Below, piece by piece: positions 37,888 to 53,072 of a DNA stretch of 64,000 bases. Each line of letters begins with the position of its first letter. Position 1 is the first letter of the stretch. Location: positions 318,501 through 382,500 of the forward strand of contig NW_026973697.1 in the NCBI RefSeq assembly GCF_035594125.1, given 5' to 3'. The notes under the pieces are model-generated. The model ran no database searches. It saw only the letters and a list, made by a program, of their open reading frames with translations, and was not told the origin of the DNA. This DNA is from Scylla paramamosain. Taxonomy: Eukaryota > Arthropoda > Malacostraca > Decapoda > Portunidae. The translations under genes were made by a program, and so were the position numbers.

Positions 37888-39264
37888 CCCACTGACCTTC
37901 CTATAAAAATTTACAAGGAATTTGCTGTAGAGCTAGCAACACCGCTATGCTCCATAATAAACGCCTCACTCTCCCAACACTCTTGCCCCGCGGACTGGAA
38001 GACATCTTATGTCACTCCCATCCCCAAAACTTCCAGTCCTCAGTCACTCAATGACCTCAGGCCAGTCTCTATCACCCCCATCCCTAGCCTTATTTGTGAA
38101 GATTTTGTATATGACTGGGCATACACCAAAATTTGTAACACCGTGGATATCAGACAATTCGGAAATATTAAAGCCACCTCCACCTCACATTACCTGACCA
38201 GCTTCCTTGAATTCATCCACAGCCACCTGGACAAGCGAAACACCTCTCTAGCTGTTGCTTTTGTCGACTTCAAAAAAGCCTTTGATCTAGTTGATCACAC
38301 TGTTGTCATCAGCAAGGCAGTAAGTCTGGGTCTCCCTCCTAATCTGATAGCGTGGCTAGCCGACTTCCTCACAGGGAGACGTCAGGCCGTTCGCTATCAG
38401 GGCTCTGTCTCTAATTTCCAACAGCTGACATGTGGAGTCCCCCAGGGGACCAAGATGGGTCCTCTATGCTTCCTCCTCCTCATCAACGACGCCCTCACCG
38501 ACACCCCCCATCGCTGGAAGTATGTGGACGACTGCACCGTGGGCGTCCCAGTTTCCAACAAGAACCCGGACTACTCGCCACTGCAAGCAATTCTGGAGCG
38601 ACTGCAGACGTGGACAGAGGAGAGCAGGATGACCATCAACCACAGCAAAACTGTGGTGATGCATTTCTGTACCTCCTCTGTACCAGTGCCCCCTCCCCGG
38701 CTCACAGTGGGCCCTCACCCCCTCCAGGTGGTCCAATGTGCCAAGCTTCTCGGAGTCACGGTGGACGACCAGCTGACCTGGAAGCAGCATGTCGCCAGCA
38801 CCGTGAGATCAGCTACCTACAGGCTGTACATGCTGCGCAGACTCAGGTCGCTGGGGACGCCGACAGATGAGTTAAGGGGGGTGTACCTCACCTTCATCCT
38901 CCCCAAACTCATGTACGCCTCCCCAGCGTGGTCCTCCTCCCTCACACACACTCAACAGCTACAGCTAGAGAGTGTGCAGAAAAGGGCGTGCAGGGTCATC
39001 CTTGGCCCTGCATACACCACCTATGAAGAAGCCCTGACCACCCTGAGTCTGTCCAGAATATCCACCAGGCACCGAGAGGCTCTGGAGAAGTTTGGGAAGG
39101 GACTACTGCATCATCCGCGTCTCAGAGACATGCTGCCGCCCGACGCGCCTCGCCCTGTCCGTGCCACCAGACACCACAACAAAATAACGCCCCTGAAGGC
39201 GCCGCGCACGGACCGGTACAGACTCAGTGCGATTCCCACCATGGTGCGAGCCATCAATCAATAG
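37888..39264 (+). pseudogene. LINE B, 5'-truncated reverse transcriptase
   Basis: About 458 open codons to TAG at 39262-39264. Reverse-transcriptase motifs: ADWKTSYVTPIPK, the A block AFVDFKKAFDLVDH, the B block CGVPQGTKMGPL, the C block YVDD (38521-38532), and HSKTVVMHF. A thumb-like part with LLGVTVDDQLTW and RRLRSLGTP follows. No endonuclease is present: the coding sequence starts directly after a short (CA)n tract, so it is 5'-truncated. It is clearly different from LINE A (YVDD rather than YADD, GC-richer codons, an ATT-repeat tail rather than poly-A). CR1/L2-like affiliation is likely but not proven. The open frame suggests a fairly recent insertion. Confidence 0.9.
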
Positions 39265-39385
39265 TATTTCCCTCCTAGATTAGTCTTACCGTTAGGATTA
39301 ATGTTAAGTTTTTCCCCATCCCCTATGTACATTTTCAGTTTGTCAACTGCCTAAATAATAAACCGTTTATTATTATTATTATTAT

Positions 39386-39427
<42 letters not shown>
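39265..39427 (+). mobile_element. LINE B 3' UTR and (ATT)n tail, then (AC)n
   Basis: Short 3' UTR with AATAATAAACC, then an ATT tail (39368-39390) typical of LINEs ending in simple repeats, then (AC)n to 39427. Confidence 0.75.
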
Positions 39428-39429
<2 letters not shown>

Positions 39430-39590
39430 TTATGCTGCTGTAATATAAATGTCTGTCCCGTGAGAATAATAATGATAGATTTGTCATAATACATTTAATA
39501 ATATCATCATATTTTCATATCACTATCATATCATATTTTCTGGCTTCCTCTCCCACAACCTTGTTCCTCAGTGGTGCATCCCTCACTTCG

Positions 39591-39880
39591 TTAATAGGTG
39601 GATCTTTTCTTTTTTTCTCTTTCTTTTTTTGGAATTATTTTCATCGAGAAAATAATTCTAAAAAAGGAAAGAATCGCTCAGTCTTGATCCTCAGCGGAGA
39701 GTCACTTAATGTTTAGGCGTCTTAATTAATCGATGTTAATAGATGGATCTTTTTCTTTGTCTTTTTCTTTTTCTGAAATTATTTTCATCGAGAAAATAAT
39801 TCCAAAAAAAGAAAGAATCGCTCAGTCCTGATCCTCAGCGGAGAGTCACTTAATGTTTAGGCGTCTTAGTTAATCGATAG
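39591..39880 (-). repeat. two tandem 145-bp units, each with a hairpin
   Basis: Units 39591-39735 and 39736-39880 share GAATCGCTCAGTC.TGATCC, GCGGAGAGTCACTTAATG and TTAGGCGTCTTA.TTAATCGAT nearly exactly. Each carries an inverted repeat: GAATTATTTTC / GAAAATAATTC around ATCGA (39632-39658), and AATTATTTTC / GAAAATAATT (39777-39801), extended by flanking T-rich and A-rich runs. They lie 60-350 bp beyond the stop of the repeat-protein gene on the minus strand, so they may be in its 3' UTR or terminator region. Confidence 0.85.
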
Positions 39881-39942
39881 AAGATTTTGTTTTCGTTATT
39901 ATCTTTGTCGCATTCACGAAGTTTGTCCTCAGTAGGAGTGAC

Positions 39943-42579
39943 TCAGCGGTGAGCGGCGCGCGAGCCGTGAACAAGGCTCCGCGCACTAGTCTGTTTCCGG
40001 GTACGCAGCCGCGTTCTGAGGGCCGCCACCTCTCGGGCCCACCTCACTCGCGCGGGGCCTGGGGGTGGCGGCTGCGATTCCAGTACACTCAAATCCACCT
40101 CGGGTTTGTAATCAGCAGGGACGCTGCGGTGAGAGTCAATCTTACTGCGGACTGATTTCACGTTTATCCTCTTGTAGCGCTTTTTCTTCTCTCCCGACGC
40201 TTTTCTGTTTCTTTTCAGCGAGAGCACGTTACGTTTATGGCTACACGGCAATGTTTTCTTTCTCAAATCCAGTTCCTTCTTTGCCTTCACTCTCGGCGTC
40301 ATCTTCCTCACCGGTGTTGGCTCTTCAGCGTCCGTCTCCTTTTGAGTCTCATGGTCACCTTCCGTTGCAGTCTCTTCTTCAGCTGGACTCTTTTCCTCAC
40401 TGTGAGCGTCTTCATAGTCTCCTTCCTGAACCATCTGCGTGTCAATCATTATTCCTGGTTCCTTGACATTCAGTGAAACACATTCCCTCTCAGCATCTTC
40501 TTTGTCTTCCTGATCTGCCTCGTCTTTCTCTGGAGGGACGCTGTTCACCTCGTCAGCGTCCGTCTCCTCTTTTCCAGTGTCATGCTCATCATAGTCTTCC
40601 CAATCTTCAGTATTCTCTTTCTCTGGAGGGACGCTGTTCACCTCGTCAGCGTCCATCTCCTCCTTTCCAGTGTCATGCTCATCATAGTCTTCCCATGCTT
40701 CTTTCTCTGGAGGGACGCTGTTCACCTCGTCAGCGTCCGTCTCCTGCTTTCCAATGTCATGCTCATCACAGTCTTCCCATGCTTCAGTGTTCTCTTTCTC
40801 TGGAGGGACACTGTTCACCTCTTCAGTGACCGTCTCCTGCTTTCCAATGTCATGCTCATCACAGTCTTCCCATGCTTCAGTGTTCTCTTTCTCTGGAGGG
40901 ACACTGTTCACCTCTTCAGTGACCGTCTCCTGCTTTCCAGTGACATGCTCATCACAGTCTTCCCAATCATCAGTACACTCTTTCTCTGGAGGGACACTGT
41001 TCACCTCTTCAGTGACCGTCTCCTGCTTTCCAGTGTCATGCTCATCATAGTCTTCCCAGTCATCAGTACACTCTTTCTCTGGAGGGACGCTGCTCAATTC
41101 TTCAGCGTCCATCTCCTTCTTTCCAGTCACCTGCTCATTATAGTCTTCCCAAGCTTCAGTTTCCTTTCCTTCACGTGGACTCTCTTCCTCTCCTTTAGGA
41201 TCTTCATCGTCTCCTTCCTGAACCAGCTGCATGTCACTCATTGTTCCTGGTTCCTTTTCCTTCTTTGTAATATCTCCTCTATCAGCGTGTTTCTCTTCTT
41301 CGTCTGTGTTCTTCTCTGCAGGGATGCCTTCCACATCACCAGTGTCCGTCTCCACTTTTTCTGTGTCATCTTCACCATAGTCTTCCCAAGCTGGGGCTTC
41401 CTCTTCTTCACCTGTATTCTTTTCATAACTTTTAAATTCATCCTCCTCTCCTTCCTGAACTAACTGTACTTCACTCATTATTCCTTGGTCGTCTTCCTTC
41501 TTCCCATCTTGTTTTTCAGTATTGTCTTTCTCCTCCTTATCTCTGCTTTCTGTTTCAGAAGCGGCGTTTTCCACATCGACAGTGTTCGTCTCCTCCTTTT
41601 CATCTTTTCCCTCCCAAGCCGCAGTCTCCTTTCCTTCGACAGGATTTTTCTTCTCGCTCTCAATGGCTCGCTCGTCTTTTCCCTGAACCTGAACCATCTG
41701 TACTTTCTTGTCTAATTCTTTACGGTTCTTGGACGGCTGAGCTTCGCGAAGGACGGAACAAGACGCAGTGCTTTGCTGTTCGTTACGATTCATTGACGGC
41801 TGCAATTTGCGAAGGGCGGGACGAGATGCGGTGGCGTGCTGTTCCCGTGCAGCAGGAGCCTCTTTGTGGAATGGAGAGCAGCGACTTGCCGTCAAGTTGT
41901 TGGTTTGAACTGCAAGCATCGGGATTACTGGCGGCAACTTCACGACCTCTGGACAGGTTAAGATTTGGGCGGGCTCTTCTTTTTTCTCCTTAAAGCTGGT
42001 TAACAAAGAGGTCATGTAGTCGATCTTTTCCTTCTTTTCGTAATGTTCGCGTTTATCGCACTCTCCTTTCTGTCGTGACGCGTGTCTGGTCTTTTTCTGA
42101 GGAGCGCGCTTCTCCTCGCCTCCTGATGCCGTCTTGTCCTTCGTAATGATCCGAAATCCTGATTCCGTAACGTAGAGGACGAATTGCTCCGCTTCTCTGT
42201 CCCGCATCTCGTCCAGGAAGGTTGTCAGGCGGGCGAAGAGGACTAGCTTCTTTCCTCGCCGCTGCGTGACTGACACCTTCACCGCCGCTTTGCCTGGCTT
42301 CCAGTACTCCTGGAACACCATGCCGTTCATGTACATGGCCGTCTCCAGCGACGTGTACTTCTGGAGACTGGCCTCGCTCTTCTGCTTGTTGAATTTAAAC
42401 TTGGCCACCTTGTCGCAGCTCGGTGTGCGTGGCCAGCAGCAGCAGCACCAGCGAGGCGCTGGGGCGTCTAGGTGATGCAGGGACACCTTCACCTTGCGTG
42501 GGGGGCCGCGGAGAATGTCGCCATTCTCCACGACACACACGCCACGGATGTATTTCTCAAAGTTCCGTTGACCGTTCAT
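39943..42579 (-). CDS. unrecognised acidic repeat protein, 878 codons, intronless
   Basis: Start taken at ATG 42579-42577 (MNGQRNFEKYIRGV); the frame is open further upstream only from a TTG. Residues 1-140 look globular, with a CCCCW cluster and blocks such as TAMYMNGMVFQEYWKPGK and ARLTTFLDEMRDREAEQFV. Residues about 140-480 are Lys/Glu-rich, predicted disordered. Then seven repeats of about 31 residues (consensus core EEVNSVPPEKENTEAWEDCD). The last 100 residues are basic (KKTLPCSHKRN, KKKRYKRINVKS), a probable nuclear-localisation or nucleic-acid-binding tail. No signal peptide or membrane segment. It is the longest non-transposon frame in the window. Codon use is ordinary and the frame has no lesions, which argues for selection. 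No family was recognised. It could be a lineage-specific nuclear protein, a retrocopy, or part of an unknown element. Confidence 0.7.
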   Translation of the reverse strand: MNGQRNFEKYIRGVCVVENGDILRGPPRKVKVSLHHLDAPAPRWCCCCWPRTPSCDKVAKFKFNKQKSEASLQKYTSLETAMYMNGMVFQEYWKPGKAAVKVSVTQRRGKKLVLFARLTTFLDEMRDREAEQFVLYVTESGFRIITKDKTASGGEEKRAPQKKTRHASRQKGECDKREHYEKKEKIDYMTSLLTSFKEKKEEPAQILTCPEVVKLPPVIPMLAVQTNNLTASRCSPFHKEAPAAREQHATASRPALRKLQPSMNRNEQQSTASCSVLREAQPSKNRKELDKKVQMVQVQGKDERAIESEKKNPVEGKETAAWEGKDEKEETNTVDVENAASETESRDKEEKDNTEKQDGKKEDDQGIMSEVQLVQEGEEDEFKSYEKNTGEEEEAPAWEDYGEDDTEKVETDTGDVEGIPAEKNTDEEEKHADRGDITKKEKEPGTMSDMQLVQEGDDEDPKGEEESPREGKETEAWEDYNEQVTGKKEMDAEELSSVPPEKECTDDWEDYDEHDTGKQETVTEEVNSVPPEKECTDDWEDCDEHVTGKQETVTEEVNSVPPEKENTEAWEDCDEHDIGKQETVTEEVNSVPPEKENTEAWEDCDEHDIGKQETDADEVNSVPPEKEAWEDYDEHDTGKEEMDADEVNSVPPEKENTEDWEDYDEHDTGKEETDADEVNSVPPEKDEADQEDKEDAERECVSLNVKEPGIMIDTQMVQEGDYEDAHSEEKSPAEEETATEGDHETQKETDAEEPTPVRKMTPRVKAKKELDLRKKTLPCSHKRNVLSLKRNRKASGEKKKRYKRINVKSVRSKIDSHRSVPADYKPEVDLSVLESQPPPPGPARVRWAREVAALRTRLRTRKQTSARSLVHGSRAAHR
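40532..41175 (-). repeat. coding minisatellite, seven 93-bp units
   Basis: GGAGGGAC marks unit starts on the plus strand at 40532, 40625, 40709, 40802, 40895, 40988 and 41081. Spacing is 93 bp except one of 84 bp (28 codons), so the reading frame is always kept. The pair at 40802 and 40895 is almost identical, pointing to recent unequal exchange. Confidence 0.93.
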
Positions 42580-42863
42580 GTTTAATCCTGTAGTCTGATG
42601 TTTTGGCTGAAGGTACCCCCCAGGCAGTACTTGGCCTGAGGTGGGCAGTTTGCCTGAAGTGCTTTTCACCAACTCCAAGCTGTGACGGCTCTCGGCAGTG
42701 TTGCTTCCTTACAGAGCACTGTCTTCAGGGTTCACAGGCAGGGAACCACGTGCAGTGCAATCAGTGTCTTAGGGCGCAGGAGGTAATCCCCCGCTGGCAA
42801 CTCAGTGACCGGCTACGACCAATAAGAAACTTGCGTGCCATTGCATCAGCCATTCACAACTAT
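42580..42863 (-). promoter_or_regulatory. upstream region of the repeat-protein gene
   Basis: GC-balanced, non-repetitive sequence directly before the ATG. CCAATAAG (42817-42824, plus strand) is an inverted CCAAT box about 240 bp upstream. No TATA box was recognised. The region ends abruptly at a triplet-repeat cluster. Confidence 0.3.
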
Positions 42864-42867
42864 TTAC

Positions 42868-42905
<38 letters not shown>

Positions 42906-42934
42906 ATTATTATTATTATTATTGTTATTATTAT

Positions 42935-43010
<76 letters not shown>

Positions 43011-43061
43011 GCTACTACTACTACTTCTACAACTACTACTACTACTCATAATAATAATAAC

Positions 43062-43098
<37 letters not shown>

Positions 43099-43108
43099 AT
43101 TATTATTA

Positions 43109-43178
<70 letters not shown>

Positions 43179-43182
43179 CATT
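42864..43182. repeat. compound triplet array (ATT)n-(ACT)n-(AAT)n-(ATT)n
   Basis: ATT 42864-42935, ACT 42937-43045, AAT 43048-43095, ATT 43096-43182. The AAT and ATT parts are mutually complementary and could fold back. Confidence 0.96.
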
Positions 43183-43462
43183 CCTAGGCATTCGTAAAGA
43201 TGAAAACTTAAATTCTGGTTACCATACAGAAACAGAGAGGTGAGGTTTGCCCAGAGTGTGTGGTGTGTTGTGCAGCATTCGTCACCAGCTTTCTATTGAA
43301 GCACTAATGACCACACATTATACTGTGTGTGATCCCCACCTCACGTGTTGTGTATCTGTCTGTGGCTGTACGTGTCGTCTTTCTTAAACAAACTGTGGTA
43401 CAAAATAACATTATAAGATGTGTATGATTCTACAAGCACTGTATTAGAAGCTAATAAATTAC

Positions 43463-43900
43463 TCAAATTTAAGAACATAATATAAGAAAATTGAGGAAGC
43501 TGCAAGAAGCCATCAGGCCTACACGTGGCAGTCCCTGTATGAAACATACCTACCTATTTCTTCCTATTATCTCTCATTATATTATTACTATCATATCATA
43601 TTATCATCTATTATCTATTATTATTATATTATCCTCTTTCTGTTATCCTTATTCCTAAATATATCTACACTTTTCTCAATCTTCTGACAGAGCACTAACA
43701 ACCTGATTTACTGAGTCTATTCCGTTCATCTACCACTGTACGCGAGAACCAATTCCTTTCTATCTCTTTTTAAATCTAACTTTTTCAAGCCTGAACCTAT
43801 TATTCCTTGTCCTGTTGTAATTACTGATACTGAGAATTTTGCTTCCGTCACCCCTGTTGTTTACTTCCATTGATAAATATTTTCTGTTAAGTATTTATAG
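43463..43900 (+). repeat. dispersed repeat R1, best copy
   Basis: Begins TAAGAACATAATATAAGAAA, then GCTGCAAGAAGCCATCAGGCC, ACACGTGGCAGTCCCTG, GAGCACTAACAACCTG and CTTTTTCAAGCCTGAACC. Other copies are at 8857 (+), about 8097 (-) and 45615 (-). I recall similar sequence as common in decapod genomes, but could not check. Confidence 0.75.
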
Positions 43901-44009
43901 ACACATGACGTCTTGTTCTCGCGGTGCCTTGCTTAGCTTCACAGACAACACTTATCGTACTGCAGGTAATCATAACAGTTTAGTCTGCCAGCAATATCGC
44001 ACAACCATC

Positions 44010-44715
44010 TTTGGGAGCTAGTCACTTGGTACTGGGGCGGATGGTACCTAGGTCATATATGCCTCCCCCACTGACTCCCATCGATCTATCCATTCGTCTA
44101 CCCACCCACCAACACATCCACTCATCCACCCACCCACTTATCCATACAACCATTCAGCTTCTCATCCACCTACTGACCCACTGACACACCCATCCACACA
44201 TCTATCCACACGCCTATCTACAGCACATTCATCCATCCTTCCATCTATCAGTCACCCTAGCTACTCACCCTTCCATCCACATATCAGTCCATCCACCCAT
44301 TCATTTATCCACACATCAGTGCATCTACTCATCCACACACCCATTTACTCACTCATGTATCCACCCAGCCAAATATCCATCCACACACCAACTCACCTAC
44401 CCACCCATCCACGCATCCACTCACCCATCCACCTATCCATCCACACAATAATTCACTCATCCACAAATCAAACTGTATCAATAAGTATCTCGTGGGTGGG
44501 TGAGTGTGAGTCGATGAATAGAAGGATGGGGATCTGGCTGTGGGTGGATGGGTGGATGTCAGTGGGTGGATATGGTTGAGTGGGTGAGTGGATGCGTTAG
44601 TGAGCATTATATTAGTGTGTGCGGATCCCCATGGTGCCTTCATGAAGCTTGTAGTCTATACATCCGAATCGAAAGACATTTTCTGAACGGAGTGGTTTGG
44701 ATACCATCTCGAGAA

Positions 44716-44720
<5 letters not shown>
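44010..44720. mobile_element. fold-back element with ATCC/GGAT core
   Basis: Left end GGGAGCTAGTCACTTGGTAC (44010-44060) is the reverse complement of the right end at 24660-24715. The core is (ATCC)-type 44095-44490 then (GGAT)-type 44500-44595. The right arm (44605-44720) matches 24470-24590 on the same strand (ATATTAGTGTGTGCGGATCC; CTTCATGAAGC). The copy is cut at its right by (TG)n. Confidence 0.7.
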
Positions 44721-46196
<1,476 letters not shown>

Positions 46197-46282
46197 CCTC
46201 CTGCGTTGAAAGACATATTGTGGAAGTCAGTCTTAATATACGTCTTCAAGTTTGTTTGATATGGGATCTATTTCAGTCCCTG

Positions 46283-46285
<3 letters not shown>

Positions 46286-46377
<92 letters not shown>

Positions 46378-46609
46378 GACAGTGGAAAGCTGTTTAGTAC
46401 TGACATTTGGTACAAGTCTGCGTGATGAAAAGAAACCATTTCCTTCTTTACACAACTTAAGAGCTACCTCGGATTCTGTTTAATATTGGCAAAAAAATAA
46501 AAATAAATAAATAAATAAATGCAATAAATAAATAAATAAAAATAAATGAATAAACAAATAAAATAAAATAAAAACAAATAAATAAAAAGTCAATGAAATA
46601 CTTTTTTTT

Positions 46610-46699
<90 letters not shown>
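46286..46699. repeat. (TG)n, (AAAT)n and (CA)n
   Basis: (TG)n 46286-46375, AAAT-rich 46497-46590, (CA)n 46614-46699. The TG and CA tracts are in inverted orientation about 240 bp apart. Confidence 0.96.
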
Positions 46700-46700
<1 letters not shown>

Positions 46701-47729
46701 CTCAGGTCTCACCACTGGACACGCCACGCCTCGCGCCACCAGGAACACACACAATCCACCGTGCTGTATTTAACAACAAGTAAACCAAAGCTAAGAGCGC
46801 ATGGTAGATAATTATAACGTTCCAGAATTTCTCCGTCAAACATAACTGTATACATCTCTCAATACTAAAGATAGTTTCTTTTTAATTTCACTCAACAGCA
46901 TTAAGTTTTCCAATCGTTTTCATTTACATAATTTTACGTGTCCTCCTCCAGCATGTTCTTATTGGGACCTGGAATACACACGTCGTTCTTTCACTACTCT
47001 GTATTACATAGTCTTTCACTGTAATTTTCCCGCCTGAGGACATGTCAGCGTGGGAACACTGCCGAGTGATGTCGTTCGCTGGTTGGTCTTGTTCTGAAAT
47101 ATGCAGCGACTTCACGTCATATTTCTATCAAAAATATAATTTAATTGCAAGAAAAAAAGATTATTCCTATGCGAATGAACTAGTACCTTATAAACAACAT
47201 CGGTTTGCTGCACGTTTCAGGTCAAGATGTGAATACGGACACTCACCAGGGAACGAAGGCAAGTCAGCAGCAGCGTTACTGTGTCCACAAAATTACCGTG
47301 ACAGAGTTGATGACAAGAGTGTGAGTGAGGCTCAGTGAAGTTACGTGCTTCTGAATTACACTTCCTTTCTTTAGCCTTTCACAATTTCTTATTTATTTCA
47401 AACTTTTCATGCGAGTTCATCTTTCCTGTGAGATTTACTGAACCACTGTCCACACACCACAATGGAGGACACGTCAGCTACCACTTGTTCGTCACAGCAG
47501 CGTCCACTCATTAACTACATACTCTACTGTTGGCTATAGTTTCCTTCCACTATTTTTATCCCTGTTTTCAAGGTCCCTCCCATTCTCAGCTTCCTCCCAC
47601 AGTCTCTAGGGAAAAAAATGGTTTCCCACGTACGCTCATCCCTAAGCTGTACTTCCTGTCAATACAAAGAAATCTGAAACGTTCTTCGCCTCACCTCCAC
47701 TACATTCAAAAGGCTCTAGTTGAAATGAC
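46700..47729. other. non-coding, no gene recognised
   Basis: The open frames at 47042-47338 and elsewhere have no recognised domain. Confidence 0.4.
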
Positions 47730-47900
47730 ACGGGTTTTTAAGGGTGCTTTTACAATTCTAGTGATATATTAACAAGATTTCTACCCTATTAGCAAGAGAA
47801 ACACTTAAGAACCCGGCTAATCATCTCTGTGGCCTTTGAAAATAGTCGTGGTGAGAGAGCAAAGCGTGCCAAAAGCGGGCCAGAGTGTACGAGTATATTC
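47730..47900 (+). repeat. dispersed repeat R2 copy
   Basis: TTTTTAAGGGTGCTTTTACA, GATATATTAACAAGATTTCTACC, GAACCCGGCTAATCATCTCTG and GGTGAGAGAGCAAAGCG define the fullest copy. Confidence 0.75.
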
Positions 47901-49564
<1,664 letters not shown>

Positions 49565-49644
49565 ACGCAAACTTTACGATACTAAAAAAAAAATAATTAT
49601 TACCCCTTTGAACCCTATTCGGGGAGCGGCATCTCAATAGGCCC

Positions 49645-49715
49645 TTTATTTTTTTTTCTTTTATTGGATCTCTATTGCCCTTGGCCGGTGTCCCTCCTAC
49701 ATAGAAAAAGAAATC
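49645..49715 (+). mobile_element. LINE A 3' tail fragment
   Basis: ATTGCCCTTGGCCGGTGTCC followed by CTCCTACATAG and A-rich sequence equals the LINE A terminus: an extreme 5'-truncation. Confidence 0.75.
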
Positions 49716-49910
49716 ACTAAATACTACGCATATACACCGCTATGAAGTTGCATCTCTTGTTCTTGTCTTTATTTCTTACTTTATTTTCCCGGTGTTGTCT
49801 CCAGGTGATCCGTCCATTAGTGTCTCTATTATCACGGATTGGCTGGAAAGTAACGAGGAAGGAGATAAGTGAGGCGAGGAGATCAATGATTTATGTGTGT
49901 TTTCCTTCCA

Positions 49911-51445
<1,535 letters not shown>

Positions 51446-51619
51446 CGTACTTTATCACAATTTCCTCCCTTTTACAGTAATTAACTTCGTTCTTCTATCT
51501 CCCCTTTCTTTTTCTTTTCACTTGACATCATTCTTCCTCTTTCCCTTCCTCCTCCTCCTCCTCCCCAAGAACCCAAATCCCCTGCCTTGCTTTCCCAGAT
51601 TAACTAATACCCAATGGAC

Positions 51620-52146
51620 AGATGCTTTCCTCCTCCTCCTCCTCCTCCTCCTCCTCCTCCTCTTCCTCCTCCTCCTCCTCCTCCTCCTCTTCCTCCTCCT
51701 CCTCCTTCTATTCTCGGTTCACTTGCTTCATCTCTTGTTCCTCCTCCACTCCTGATAATTCAAATACTGGAAACAACAGTAAGAAGTATATTTGCTTCTG
51801 CTGATGTTACTTCTATTTTCACTATTATTATCGTCACTACTGCTACTACTGCTACTCCTACTACTACTAAAGAATTCAATGGTGCAATTGTAGTTTTATG
51901 TCCAAAACACACCAGGTGAATCATTGAAAACTTCACTACCACCACCACCGCCACCGCCTCGCCACCACACAGCGGTCTGCCAGCCACACCTGAACGCGCC
52001 ACAGTACGCAAGCCTCGCCCAGTCTGTAAGCCGACTACTGATACACTGCCCCGGCTTCCCCTTAGACGTAATGAAATATTCTGTTGCATGTATAGATAGA
52101 GTAGCCATTTTAAAAGATACCACTGCCAGGAAATACCACTGCCAGG

Positions 52147-52228
<82 letters not shown>
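51620..52228. repeat. (CTC)n, then non-coding, then (GA)n
   Basis: CTC triplets 51626-51710; CTACTA triplets about 51838-51869; CCACCG about 51940-51960; (GA)n 52149-52228. TACCACTGCCAGGAAA appears twice at 52119-52147. Confidence 0.9.
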
Positions 52229-52231
<3 letters not shown>

Positions 52232-52399
52232 TAGTTGATCTCTAAGTGCCTGTATATATATTTTTGCGAGTTACAATTGTTTATGGGTGCTTAAGTAAAA
52301 GTTAGCGTCATTAGCAGCTCAAGGGCTAATCCGACTTCCGAGCACTGCTATACTGTTGCCACGTGTCTGTATCTTCACTACGTACATTCTATAGTGCTT

Positions 52400-52840
52400 T
52401 TGTAGTGAAGGCGTTCTGTCACGTTTGAAAATACTTAGAAGCAATAATAACTTGATCAATCCCAAAAAGAAAGAAGTAAAGGACGGTATTTAATGAAATA
52501 ATTTAGTCTAATTAGTAGAACAATATGACATAATCAGTAGTATACGGTATTTAATGGAATAATTTAGTCTAATTAGTAGAATAATATAACGTAATCAGTA
52601 GTATAATTCAAAGCTTTTACAGCAACGATACTTTAATTAACGCCAAAAACAAAGATGTAATCGTTAATACTAAATGGAGCGAGTTAGTGTAATTAGCAGT
52701 ATAATATAATGTAATTACTAGTATGACATAACATAAAACTTAAAAGCAACAATAATGCAATCAACACCAAGGGAAAGAAGTGATAAACAATGATAAATGG
52801 AATGAGTTCATGTAATTAGTGGTAATTTGATTGTAACTAC
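52400..52840. repeat. diverged tandem array rich in TAATTAGTAG
   Basis: A unit of about 130-150 bp (GCAATAATAACTTGATCAA, AAAGAAGTAA, AATGAAATAATTTAGTCTAATTAGTAG) recurs near 52440, 52620 and 52750. A 62-bp segment is locally doubled at 52485-52600. Confidence 0.7.
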
Positions 52841-52944
52841 AGCTCGCCACCTAACTGCTGACGTCACTTCTAGATTGTAAGGCGTGTCTGAGGTGGGCCA
52901 CGACACAACTTTATTTATTTATCTATTTATTTTATTTATTTTTT

Positions 52945-53070
52945 TCATGTAAGAGGGTCACTGGCCAAGGGAAACAAAAAAAATAAGATAAAAAATCCCA
53001 CTGAGGTGCCAGTCCCTAAAGAGATGTCAAGAGAATCATTGAAAATTGAAAGATAATTGTCTTGAAACCT

Positions 53071-53072
<2 letters not shown>
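52945..53072 (-). mobile_element. LINE A 3' end fragment (minus)
   Basis: CCCACTGAGGTGCCAGTCCC and GTCACTGGCCAAGGGAAAC match the antisense LINE A 3' UTR. The insertion stops at the last codons (TGTCTTGAAACC), where (TC)n follows. Confidence 0.85.

Noticed and set aside
39943..42579. Idea that the acidic repeat protein belongs to an integrated large DNA virus
   Set aside because: No neighbouring viral gene, no recognised viral motif and flanking sequence is ordinary repeat DNA; nothing in the sequence supports it.
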